Positions 9,497 through 17,722 of a stretch of 64,000 bases of DNA are shown here, piece by piece. A program made the position numbers and the translations under genes. Numbering within the stretch: the first letter of the stretch is position 1; every line of letters begins with the position of its first letter. Origin of the DNA: Colwellia sp. M166 (lineage in GTDB: Bacteria > Pseudomonadota > Gammaproteobacteria > Enterobacterales > Alteromonadaceae). The stretch lies in NCBI RefSeq assembly GCF_024585285.1, contig NZ_CP040755.1, positions 4,464,001-4,528,000 on the forward strand. Reading direction: 5' to 3'. The notes under the pieces are model-generated. The model was given only the letters and a program-made list of their open reading frames with translations. It had not been told where the DNA came from and ran no database searches.

Positions 9497-10681
9497 ATGT
9501 CAACTCAAGATCCTATCGTTATTGTTGCTGCTAAACGTACCCCTATGGGTGGTTTTATGGGCGGTTTATCAGCAGTTAGTGCTACCACTTTAGGGGCCAC
9601 GGCTATTCGTGGTGCTATGCAAGCGGCAAATTTATCCAATGATCAAGTAGATGAAGTGATCATGGGTTGTGTATTGCCTGCTGGCTTAAAGCAAGCACCT
9701 GCACGCCAAGCTGCATTAGAAGCCGACTTAGATCTTTCTACGGCTTGTACCACAATTAATAAAGTTTGTGGCTCAGGTATGAAAGCGGCAATGCAAGCAC
9801 ATGATGCATTATTAGCAGGTTCAATTGATATCGCTATTGCTGGTGGCATGGAAAGTATGACCAATGCGCCGCATTTATTACCTAAAGGGCGTTCAGGTAT
9901 TAAAATGGGGCACGGTCAAGTACTTGATCATATGATGACAGATGGTCTTGAAAATGCTTATGACGGTGTTGCCATGGGTTGTTTCGCACAAGAAACTGCT
10001 GATCAGTCAGCATTTAGCCGTGAAGATATGGATGCTTACGCGATTCGTTCTTTAGAACGTGCCAATGCCGCGATAGCTAGTGGTGCATTCGTTAATGAGA
10101 TAGCGCCAGTAACGATTAAATCTCGTCGTGGTGATTCGGTTTTCGATATTGATGAGCAGCCAGGTAATGCACGTCCGGATAAAATTCCTAGCTTGCGTCC
10201 AGCCTTTAAAAAAGACGGTACTATTACTGCCGCTAACTCAAGCTCAATCTCTGATGGCGCCGCGGCATTAGTTATGATGAAGTTATCAGAAGCAAAAAAA
10301 CGTGGTTTAACACCACTCTGTAAAATTGTTGCACATGCAACTAATTCGCAAAAACCTGCAGAATTTACCGTCGCCCCAGTAGGCGCTATGCAAAAAGTTT
10401 TAGCGAAAGCTAACTGGACAGCAGCAGACGTTGATTTATTTGAAATCAACGAAGCCTTTGCCATGGTAACTATGTTAGGTATTAAAGCATTAGACTTAGA
10501 TGTTGAAAAAGTGAATGTTAACGGTGGTGCTTGTGCACTAGGTCATCCGTTAGGTGCTAGTGGCGCACGTATTATGGTGACATTAATTCACGCCTTGAAG
10601 AATAGAGGCTTAAGTAAAGGCCTAGCATCGTTATGTATTGGTGGTGGTGAAGCGACGGCGATCGCAATTGAAATGATGTAA
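9497..10681 (+). CDS. atoB: Acetyl-CoA C-acetyltransferase (thiolase)
   Basis: 394 aa from the ATG at 9497, chosen because it has a GGAGAG ribosome site and gives the standard thiolase length; an upstream ATG at 9467 adds 10 non-conserved residues. Family motifs are NKVCGSGMKAAM (nucleophilic Cys near residue 90), EINEAFAMV, GGACALGHPLGASGARI (catalytic His) and CIGGGEATAIAIE (second Cys). It cleaves acetoacetyl-CoA to two acetyl-CoA. Placed divergently from the liu operon and next to a LiuR-type site, it completes leucine catabolism after the CoA-transferase. Confidence 0.93.
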   Translation: MSTQDPIVIVAAKRTPMGGFMGGLSAVSATTLGATAIRGAMQAANLSNDQVDEVIMGCVLPAGLKQAPARQAALEADLDLSTACTTINKVCGSGMKAAMQAHDALLAGSIDIAIAGGMESMTNAPHLLPKGRSGIKMGHGQVLDHMMTDGLENAYDGVAMGCFAQETADQSAFSREDMDAYAIRSLERANAAIASGAFVNEIAPVTIKSRRGDSVFDIDEQPGNARPDKIPSLRPAFKKDGTITAANSSSISDGAAALVMMKLSEAKKRGLTPLCKIVAHATNSQKPAEFTVAPVGAMQKVLAKANWTAADVDLFEINEAFAMVTMLGIKALDLDVEKVNVNGGACALGHPLGASGARIMVTLIHALKNRGLSKGLASLCIGGGEATAIAIEMM

Positions 10682-10698
10682 GACAATCATTTAAGTTG

Positions 10699-10724
10699 AA
10701 GCCCACAATGATGTGGGCTTTTTT
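10699..10724 (+). terminator. Rho-independent terminator after atoB
   Basis: AAGCCCACA-atga-TGTGGGCTT is followed by TTTT, about 20 nt after the thiolase stop codon. Confidence 0.85.
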
Positions 10725-10816
10725 GATCCAAGCGTTTAAAGGGGTATTGTGCTTGTTATATCAACGCTCAATTTATGCTTATTTAGAGTATTAGAGAACC
10801 GGAGTAATATTGAACT

Positions 10817-11224
10817 ATGTATATTGGAAAATGTTTGTGTGGTGAAATCGAAATAAAAATCACAGGTGAAATCAGCGATATTATTCACTGCCATTGTTCT
10901 TTATGTAGAAAAAATAGTGGAACTGCCTTTGCAACTAATGGATTCATCAATGTGACTGATTTTGAAATTACATTAGGTAAAGATAATTTAAGTCAATTCT
11001 CTTTCAAACCGGGTAGAAATCGACACTTTTGTGCTCGCTGCGGTTCACCTGTTTATAGTTCTAATGAACAAGATCCCTCTCGTTACCGGATAAGACTGGG
11101 AATTTTAGATTCTGATATTATTGAACGACCTATTTCTCATAACTTTGTTTCGTCAAAAGCAAACTGGGAAGAATTAGATGCTAAGTTACCAAAGTATGAT
11201 TTATTTGAGCCTAATCGGAAGTAA
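10817..11224 (+). CDS. GFA (CENP-V/glutathione-dependent formaldehyde-activating) family protein
   Basis: 135 aa. The zinc-binding pattern of the GFA fold is clear: CLCGEIEI at residues 7-14, HCHCSLCRKNSG at about residues 30-41 and CARCGSPVY at about residues 74-82. Members bind zinc through these cysteines. Some act on S-hydroxymethyl-glutathione, but most in this group have no proven substrate, so no enzyme activity is claimed. It is monocistronic, lying between two terminated or unrelated units. Confidence 0.88.
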   Translation: MYIGKCLCGEIEIKITGEISDIIHCHCSLCRKNSGTAFATNGFINVTDFEITLGKDNLSQFSFKPGRNRHFCARCGSPVYSSNEQDPSRYRIRLGILDSDIIERPISHNFVSSKANWEELDAKLPKYDLFEPNRK

Positions 11225-11505
11225 TCATCTAGCCAAGAAATACAAAAATTTTGTTTTTTATCTTATTGATTTTAATCTATAAATTTTTTATTAAAGGGTA
11301 GGTGTTTAGTTAATATTGGTTAAGATCGTCTAAAATATAGGTGGTTCTCTTTTTACTTCATTATTAAAATCTGAAGTTTATTTGTACCAGTCGATCCATA
11401 ATAATTTGATTTTAAAGTTGTTATTTAGGTGCTAGATTTTCTTAATTTGGCTTACCGTATACTAACCCATTTATATAGTCACAATGCGTAAACAAGGATG
11501 ATAGT

Positions 11506-12333
11506 ATGATGTTTAAAAATGCTTTTGTAGCAACGCTTGCTGCACTTTTTACGGCTAGCGTACAAGCAGATACTGTAGGTTTATATCTAGGCGGCCAAAT
11601 CTGGCAAAGTGAATTCACTGGAGGGTTTGGTAAAGAAAGTGCACTAATTGATTTTAACTATAAAAATGAACAACAAAGTAGTTTCTTTGTTGCCGTTGAG
11701 CACCCTTTTCCTTTGCTACCAAATTTACGCATTTCGTATACTAATTTTGATACCAGCAGCCAAACTAATTCAACGAAAGAGTTCAGCTTCACTGAAGGTA
11801 CGTCTCAAATCGTTCATGAAACTCGTATTGATAGCGATGTTGAGACCCGTTTCAATGTCGGTTATGTCGATTACACGTTATATTATCAATTATTAGATAA
11901 TCGTTCCTTTTCATTAGACTTAGGTTTAACTGCCAGGAATTTTGATGGTGCTATCACGGTTACTGAGGATATTACGACGGTTAATGATTGGAGTGATATA
12001 TTTGGTAACCCTTATACATTTACACGTAACGATATTTTTACAAATGAAATAAAAACTAACGATATTGAGCCTATGCTCTATATTGCCTCCAATATTGGCT
12101 TGCCGCTAACCGGGCTCAGTGTATTTGCCCAAGGTGATTTTTTATTGAAAGGTGACCGTACAATTTCTGACTATCAAGTTGGCTTAATGTACGATTTAAT
12201 TGACAGCCAGATGATAGATTTTAACGTGACCTTCGGGTATAGAACCGTGAAAATGGAATTTAAAAGTTCAGAGGATTTATTTAGCGACTCTGAAATTAAA
12301 GGTGTTTTTATCAGCATGATTGCACACTTCTAA
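11506..12333 (+). CDS. TIGR04219-type outer-membrane beta-barrel protein
   Basis: 275 aa with a Sec signal peptide (hydrophobic FVATLAALFTASVQA, cleavage near residue 22 before DTVGLYLGG). The mature part alternates aromatic and hydrophobic residues in short strands and ends in IKGVFISMIAHF, with the C-terminal Phe typical of beta-barrels inserted by BamA. The opening GLYLGGQIWQSEFTG and internal LDLGLTARNFDG fit the TIGR04219 family found in Alteromonadales and Vibrionales. The function is unknown. The gene has a 280-nt AT-rich upstream region and no operon partner. Confidence 0.8.
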   Translation: MMFKNAFVATLAALFTASVQADTVGLYLGGQIWQSEFTGGFGKESALIDFNYKNEQQSSFFVAVEHPFPLLPNLRISYTNFDTSSQTNSTKEFSFTEGTSQIVHETRIDSDVETRFNVGYVDYTLYYQLLDNRSFSLDLGLTARNFDGAITVTEDITTVNDWSDIFGNPYTFTRNDIFTNEIKTNDIEPMLYIASNIGLPLTGLSVFAQGDFLLKGDRTISDYQVGLMYDLIDSQMIDFNVTFGYRTVKMEFKSSEDLFSDSEIKGVFISMIAHF

Positions 12334-12384
12334 AGATTAATTATTTTTCATAGCGCTATAAAAACTAATGAAATTTTTAAAGTT

Positions 12385-12528
12385 GGGGTCTTGTAATTCT
12401 TTTTTTTAAGACTTAAAACGGCTCTGACCCTTTTTATTCCCCTTTAGCCTTTTAAGAAGTGCAAGCAATAGTACCCATAAACCACGCAAAAAGGACAGTC
12501 ACTCTAAATATTTAGAGTGACTGTCCTT
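12385..12528. repeat. Decayed RAYT/REP-like remnant with a 38-bp perfect palindrome
   Basis: Positions 12491-12528 are a perfect palindrome with 19-bp arms AAGGACAGTCACTCTAAAT. Upstream, around 12416-12437, is the segment AACGGCTCTGACCCTTTTTA, resembling the conserved end motifs seen next to REP-associated (Y1) transposase genes in Alteromonadales. No transposase gene is present, so this is probably a non-autonomous or decayed element. The palindrome could also terminate transcription from either side. Confidence 0.55.
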
Positions 12529-12581
12529 GTTAATTTTTAAAGGTATTTTAACGCAAATTGCGAGTATATTTAATATGAGTC

Positions 12582-13505
12582 ATGCGTAATTCTTGGTCAC
12601 AGGCTTACAGGGTTTCACTAAAGCTATCACGAGCACAGCTAACGATAAATGGGATATTGTTCTTGAAGCTGATGAAGCGTACTTCTTCTTTAAGTACAGC
12701 TCTGAAACAGTTAGAGCTAACACAAAAAGAAATTATTGCTAAAGAAAAAATGGCTGCATTGGGTTTACTCGTTGCTGGAGTGGCGCATGAAATTAACTCG
12801 CCATTGGGCGTTGCTATTTTGGGAGCTTCAGTGGTTGAAGAAACTTCCTATAAGTTGCATGAAAAATTAAATAATAGCACCCTATTTAAAGAGGATTTAA
12901 GCGCTGGTTTCACGACAATTTTATCTTCAGTTAAAGCGATGAATTTTAATTTACATCGGGCTGCTGAGTTGGTACACAGTTTTAAAGAGGTAGCGGTCGA
13001 TAGAAGTACTGATGATATTCGAGAGTTTATGCTCTCGACATGGATTCATGAATTGATCAATAGTTTGATGCCGATGTTAAATAAAAAATCAATTTCAGTG
13101 AAGTTAGAACTACCTGAGCAGCCCATTATTATCACCACATGCACGAGTAAATTAGCTCAAGTGTTATCTAATTTGATCACTAATGCTTCAATTCATGCTT
13201 TTCCTAAAGATGTTGTTAATGATAATAAGCTCATCACGGTAAAAATTAATGAAGCAAATGATAACGTGCATGTTTTTATTCAAGACAACGGTGTCGGGGT
13301 CGAGCAAAAAAATATAGAGGCTCTTTTTGACCCATTTTTTACAACTAATCGAAGTGAAGGTAATACGGGGCTTGGCTTAAGTATTAGCCGCAATATTATG
13401 ACAGAAAGTCTGCAAGGCTCAATTGATATGACTAGTGTGCTTGAACAAGGAAGTAAGTTTAGGATAATACTGCCTAAAGTCATTGCTTTTTCAGCCCGAG
13501 CATAA
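12582..13505 (+). CDS. N-terminally shortened sensor histidine kinase (catalytic core)
   Basis: 307 aa with a complete transmitter core. A coiled coil leads to the H-box EKMAALGLLVAGVAHEINSP (phosphoacceptor His at about residue 68), followed by an N-box (NLITNASIHAF), a G1 box (DNGVGV), an F-box (FDPFFTTN) and a G2 box (GNTGLGLSIS). No transmembrane or sensor domain precedes it. The first 30 or so residues do not look like a conserved domain, and the gene begins about 50 bp after a palindromic element. An alternative start is at 12669. No response regulator is adjacent. It may be the surviving 3′ part of a larger kinase gene or a soluble kinase. Confidence 0.7.
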   Translation: MRNSWSQAYRVSLKLSRAQLTINGILFLKLMKRTSSLSTALKQLELTQKEIIAKEKMAALGLLVAGVAHEINSPLGVAILGASVVEETSYKLHEKLNNSTLFKEDLSAGFTTILSSVKAMNFNLHRAAELVHSFKEVAVDRSTDDIREFMLSTWIHELINSLMPMLNKKSISVKLELPEQPIIITTCTSKLAQVLSNLITNASIHAFPKDVVNDNKLITVKINEANDNVHVFIQDNGVGVEQKNIEALFDPFFTTNRSEGNTGLGLSISRNIMTESLQGSIDMTSVLEQGSKFRIILPKVIAFSARA

Positions 13506-13556
13506 CTGTTTTAATCATACTAAAGTTGGCAACATCGCTAAGTAAGTATGAGCTTA

Positions 13557-13579
13557 TATACCCAAGTGTTTTGGGTATA
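13557..13579. repeat. TATACCCAA hairpin (short REP-like unit)
   Basis: TATACCCAA-gtgtt-TTGGGTATA is a perfect 9-bp inverted repeat between the convergent kinase and recQ genes. The same arm sequence occurs at 16264, suggesting a repeat family. It lacks a long T-run, so terminator activity is uncertain. Confidence 0.55.
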
Positions 13580-13750
13580 CAACAAAACAGCAGTAGCTAG
13601 TAACATAGGTATCGACATTATGAACGCTTATCTTAAATGTAAGCTTTCATTAGTAATGTTAGATCAATGCTGCTAAACATTGACTTAAGTAACGCACCCA
13701 AACACTAAATTAAAAACTCAGCTCCCATATCAATAATAGTGCTATTTGGG

Positions 13751-15547
13751 CTAGTTTAATAACGCCATAATCTTTGTCCCATAAAGCTCAAGCTTTGTTT
13801 TACCAATACCATTAATGTCTAACAGCTGCTCTGCATTTTTGGGATTTAATTTGGCGATATCCATCAAGGTAGCATCATGAAAAACAACAAATGATGGGAC
13901 ATTTCTTTCTTTTGCCCATAATGCCCGCTGCTGTTTAAGCTGTTCAAATATGGCTTCTTCTTGTGCAGATAAATGACTATCGTTAGCTTGTTTCGATTTT
14001 CGCGTCGGTTTTGCTTTACTATATTTTTGTACCTTAAGCTGTATAGCACATTCACCTTTTAATAACGGTCGAGATTTTTCCGTTAATTTTAAAGCGCCAT
14101 AGTCCATTTCAACCGCTAAATAACCCATTGAAATGAGTTGTCTGAAAACCGTTTGCCATTCAGCGGCTGTATGCTCATTACCAATACCAAAAGTAGAAAG
14201 TAGCTGGTGATTTAAGTTAGTAATTTTAGCGGTTGTTTTACCGAGCAGTACATCAATTTGATGGCCAACACCAAACCTTTGACCTGTTCTGTAAACGGTA
14301 GAAAGTGCTTTTCTAGCGGCAGCTGTGCCATCCCAGGTCACTGGCGGATTCAAGCAATTATCACAATTTCCACAAGGCTGTGCTAACGTTTCACCGAAAT
14401 AGTGTAGTAGCACTTGTCGACGACAATCACTCACTTCGCAATAACCTAGCAGAGCATCTATTTTTCGTTGAGTAATAAACTTGAACTGTTCATTGCCATT
14501 GCTTTGACTGTTCATTTGCTTAAGTTTAATGACATCTTGCATACCATAAGCTAACCAAGTATTTGCTGGCATGCCATCACGGCCTGCACGCCCGGTCTCT
14601 TGATAGTAGGCTTCGATACTTTTAGGTAAGTTTAAATGCGCGACAAACCTAACATCGGGCTTATCAATACCCATACCAAAGGCTATGGTAGCAACAATGA
14701 TAATGCCGTCTTCTCTGAGGAAGCGTTGTTGGTTGTTATCTTTAACATGGTTAGCTAAACCCGCATGATAAGGCAAAGCTACTTTTCCGTGTTCAGATAG
14801 CCATTGTGCGGTGGTTTCAACTGACTTTCTTGAAAGACAATAAACGATACCTGCGTCGTTGTTATGCTCGGCATTGATAAACTTTAATAGCTGTTCTTTG
14901 CTATTCTTTTGTTCACTAATACGATATTGAATATTAGGTCTGTCAAAACTATGGACGAAAATTTTAGCAGCATTTAAATTTAATACCTGAACAATTTCGT
15001 CTCGGGTTCTCATATCTGCGGTTGCTGTTAAGGCAATTTTAGGTGTGTGGGGATATCGATGACTGATAATAGAAAGTTGTTGATATTCAGGCCTAAAATC
15101 GTGACCCCATTGTGAAACACAGTGCGCTTCATCAAAGGCAAATAGTGCAATAGTGATATTATCAATAAGACTAAGAAAATAATCACTTAATAATCTTTCT
15201 GGCGCTACGTACAATAAATCGACGTTACCTGATTTTATGAGCTGTTCTACACGATTTTGTTCTTCATGGTCTTGTGATGAGTTTAAAAACTCTGCTTTTA
15301 CACCTTGTAAGTTCAAAGCATCAACTTGATCTTTCATTAATGCGATAAGCGGTGACACTACAATACCAACGCCATCACGCACTATCGCCGGTATTTGATA
15401 GCATAATGACTTTCCACCACCGGTTGGCATAAGCGTAAAAACGTCATTTCCTTGGATTAATTCACTAATTATTTTCGCTTGTTGATGCCGAAAATCAGCG
15501 TAACCAAAAATATTTTGTAAAACTGATTTTGCCGTGTTGATATCCAA
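13751..15547 (-). CDS. recQ: ATP-dependent DNA helicase RecQ
   Basis: 598 aa, standard for RecQ. The order is a helicase core with motif 0/I ([19 protein letters not shown] at about residues 39-52), motif II DEAH ([18 protein letters not shown]), and motif VI ([14 protein letters not shown]). Next comes the RecQ-C-terminal domain with its zinc cysteines ([10 protein letters not shown]…CGNCDNC), a winged helix, and a C-terminal HRDC domain. It unwinds DNA 3′ to 5′ in recombination repair and fork restart. It is transcribed alone. Confidence 0.97.
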   Translation of the reverse strand: MDINTAKSVLQNIFGYADFRHQQAKIISELIQGNDVFTLMPTGGGKSLCYQIPAIVRDGVGIVVSPLIALMKDQVDALNLQGVKAEFLNSSQDHEEQNRVEQLIKSGNVDLLYVAPERLLSDYFLSLIDNITIALFAFDEAHCVSQWGHDFRPEYQQLSIISHRYPHTPKIALTATADMRTRDEIVQVLNLNAAKIFVHSFDRPNIQYRISEQKNSKEQLLKFINAEHNNDAGIVYCLSRKSVETTAQWLSEHGKVALPYHAGLANHVKDNNQQRFLREDGIIIVATIAFGMGIDKPDVRFVAHLNLPKSIEAYYQETGRAGRDGMPANTWLAYGMQDVIKLKQMNSQSNGNEQFKFITQRKIDALLGYCEVSDCRRQVLLHYFGETLAQPCGNCDNCLNPPVTWDGTAAARKALSTVYRTGQRFGVGHQIDVLLGKTTAKITNLNHQLLSTFGIGNEHTAAEWQTVFRQLISMGYLAVEMDYGALKLTEKSRPLLKGECAIQLKVQKYSKAKPTRKSKQANDSHLSAQEEAIFEQLKQQRALWAKERNVPSFVVFHDATLMDIAKLNPKNAEQLLDINGIGKTKLELYGTKIMALLN

Positions 15548-15873
15548 ATTGCGTTCCTTTTAAGCGAGAGACAAGTCAGTGAAACTCAAGAGCAGAAATT
15601 AAGTAACATTAATAAAACTAGCCGTTAATTAAGTTTCTAGCCTCAAATGAACGGTTAAAAATTAAAGCTAAATAACTTTATAATATAACGTGAGTAGACT
15701 AATCAGCCATTTTACCTAGTACTGTCTTCACTATAAAGTACTGGATGAGAATGTTAGCAAGTAAGTCTTAATAATTGATAACATTATTGAGTGTTTGATT
15801 AACTATTTTAGTGATTCTGAGTTAATTAGCGTTAGTGCAGAACTAATAGCGAGTAAATAAAAGTTAAGATTAG
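15548..15873. other. Gene-free spacer upstream of recQ
   Basis: 326 AT-rich bases between the recQ start and the end of the next minus-strand gene. It must hold the recQ promoter, but no confident -10/-35 pair, repeat or RNA structure was recognised. Confidence 0.5.
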
Positions 15874-16242
15874 CTATATATTCAGGGCAAAACTCAATAG
15901 CACCCGTTTACCGGATTCAATTTTTGAGACACTGTGCTCGTACTTATCCGGACGAAATAAATAAACCCGATCAAATAAATTTATAATACAGTTCGAGCAT
16001 TCAAAAACACCACCAGATTTGGGCTGTACTAAGACAAAATTAAGTTTGTAATATCGGCCTTGTTGTACAGGGTCGCTATGCTTCATCACGCTATGGTTAG
16101 TCGGATAGGTGACATAATTGATAGAGAAAACTCTACTACTAAAAATTGCTTTATTTGTTACTTTTGCCATTTTATTTTTGCCATTATTGTCGCTTTCATT
16201 ATTTTTTGTCTGTTGTAACTGTAAGTTATTATCTGAAGACAA
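15874..16242 (-). CDS. Small 2OG-Fe(II) oxygenase-like protein
   Basis: Up to 122 aa. The core reads like a compact double-stranded beta-helix dioxygenase. HSD (HxD, about residues 55-57) is followed by YYKLNFVLVQPKSGGVFEC, then LFRPDKYEHSVSKIESGKRVLLSFAL, which supplies the distal His and the Arg expected to bind 2-oxoglutarate. This matches prolyl-hydroxylase-like small oxygenases; the substrate is unknown. The listed start is a TTG without a visible ribosome site; an in-frame ATG at 16170 would give 98 aa and keep all motifs. The N-terminal 25 residues are low complexity and may not be translated. Confidence 0.55.
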   Translation of the reverse strand: MSSDNNLQLQQTKNNESDNNGKNKMAKVTNKAIFSSRVFSINYVTYPTNHSVMKHSDPVQQGRYYKLNFVLVQPKSGGVFECSNCIINLFDRVYLFRPDKYEHSVSKIESGKRVLLSFALNI

Positions 16243-16263
16243 CTAGAGGTAAATCGTTAGATG

Positions 16264-16313
16264 TATACCCAAGCCACTTGAAGATGCGGGATTCAGCAAG
16301 TGGTTTGGATATA
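16264..16313. repeat. REP-like palindromic unit (TATACCCAAGCCACTTG type)
   Basis: The arms TATACCCAAGCCACTTG (16264-16280) and CAAGTGGTTTGGATATA (16297-16313) are near-perfect inverted repeats around a GAAGATGCGGGATTCAG-like loop. This form recurs in intergenic regions of marine gammaproteobacteria. It lies in the 238-bp spacer between two minus-strand genes. Confidence 0.65.
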
Positions 16314-16480
16314 GGTATCGACTCTGAATAAAATACGGTAAAAATTAAGACTAGCCATTAATTATTGGTAACACGCATCAGTGCTTAGTATGTTGGGATA
16401 GATCCGTCTATTTGCAAGCTCTACAACCAAGCTCTGCAATCTTATCGGTAACCATTGTCAGTCGCTAGCAATAGAAGTCT

Positions 16481-17422
16481 TTATGAACTATGACGAGAAT
16501 CACGATATTGTTTTGGTGATATACCGACTAATTTTTTGAATAGCCTAGAAAAATAATACGGGTCGCTGTAGCCAAGTCCACTAGCAATATCTTTAATAGC
16601 AATGTCACTGTTATCAAGTTGCGAACAAGCATGTTGAATTTTCATATTGATAAAGTGTTGAATAGGAGAGCTGTCGGTTAGCTCTTTGAATTTTTTCGCA
16701 AAATGAAATTTTGATAGCTGACTATAATGGGCTAGCGTGTCTAAGCTTAATTCTTGATGCAAACTGTTGCGCATTAAAGCTTCTACCGCTTCTAGATCAA
16801 AGCTGGAGCTATTATTAAACATGGTTAAACGTAACTGTAGGGCGAGAAAACTCAAAGCTTGTTGCAAAATATGTACGGCATGGATGACATTTGTTGCCGT
16901 GTAGCCACGTGCGCCTAGCGCCAATAAATGATCGAAATCGCTGACAATATTTTTTAACACCCCCACATGTGCCACACCATTATCCATCTTCATTAATAAT
17001 CGCTCTGCAAAATCTTGTGCTAGCGTACCGGTGAAGTTGATCCAGTAAACAATATTGTCTGTATTTTTGTTGTCACGACTATTTAATTGTTTTTCACCAT
17101 GACTAAGTTGCTTCGAGGATTTTTTCGTTTTACTCAACGTAAAAGTAAACGGTGTGTTGGGGTTGATAATAACAAGATCGCCACGTTTTATGACTCTTTC
17201 CTTCCCTTGATACGCTAATTTACCCGATCCAGACAAACAGTAGATCAAGCTGTGGCAATGGCTATTCATTTGCTGAAGTTTGTAATTGTTATTGGCTTGC
17301 GTTATGCCGAGCGATATGGGATACAAGCCATCGGTTAAGCGATGTTTTGATAATTTTTTCAATAAAAATACCGGAATAAACAAGCGAATATCAGCGGGAT
17401 TTTTTAATGTGCTATTTAACAT
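16481..17422 (-). CDS. AraC-family transcriptional regulator
   Basis: 313 aa. The N-terminal half is a cupin-like ligand-binding domain of the AraC arabinose-binding type (HCHSLIYCLSGSGKLAYQG, GDLVIINPNTPFTF). The C-terminal ~100 residues hold the two helix-turn-helix motifs: LDTLAHYSQLSKFHFAKKFKE and IKDIASGLGYSDPYYFSRLF, ending in KKLVGISPKQYRDSR. It is divergent from icmF with a 300-bp shared upstream region, so it could control the acyl-CoA genes to its right, though that is inferred from position only. The ligand is unknown. Confidence 0.9.
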   Translation of the reverse strand: MLNSTLKNPADIRLFIPVFLLKKLSKHRLTDGLYPISLGITQANNNYKLQQMNSHCHSLIYCLSGSGKLAYQGKERVIKRGDLVIINPNTPFTFTLSKTKKSSKQLSHGEKQLNSRDNKNTDNIVYWINFTGTLAQDFAERLLMKMDNGVAHVGVLKNIVSDFDHLLALGARGYTATNVIHAVHILQQALSFLALQLRLTMFNNSSSFDLEAVEALMRNSLHQELSLDTLAHYSQLSKFHFAKKFKELTDSSPIQHFINMKIQHACSQLDNSDIAIKDIASGLGYSDPYYFSRLFKKLVGISPKQYRDSRHSS

Positions 17423-17656
17423 TTTATCCTAAGTTGTTTTATATTTTTATTGAGTGGTCTAATCACAATATAGTCCATTAAATTAACAATAAAATCAATG
17501 TTCATTACATTTTTAGTGTGGTTTAATTTTATCATTGAGTTTCCATTATTAACTTTTGCGACTAAAACTAGGGCTGTAAGGCTTCATAAGTTGTAAGGGC
17601 TGAGATAATTATTGCTTCGATAACGTCGTGTTTCGCTCAGTAAATTTATTACTGTG

Positions 17657-17675
17657 AACTTATTACGTATAAGTT
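17657..17675. promoter_or_regulatory. Inverted repeat upstream of icmF, candidate operator
   Basis: AACTTATTACGTATAAGTT is a perfect 7-bp inverted repeat with a 5-nt centre, 48-66 bp upstream of the icmF start, in the spacer divergent from the AraC-type gene. It could bind a dimeric regulator. It differs from the LiuR consensus and is unusual for AraC proteins, which normally use direct repeats. The rest of the 300-bp spacer shows nothing else clear. Confidence 0.4.
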
Positions 17676-17722
17676 AAATAGGCGTTATGAAAAAGCGGTT
17701 TTGATAAATAAGAGAGTAAAAG

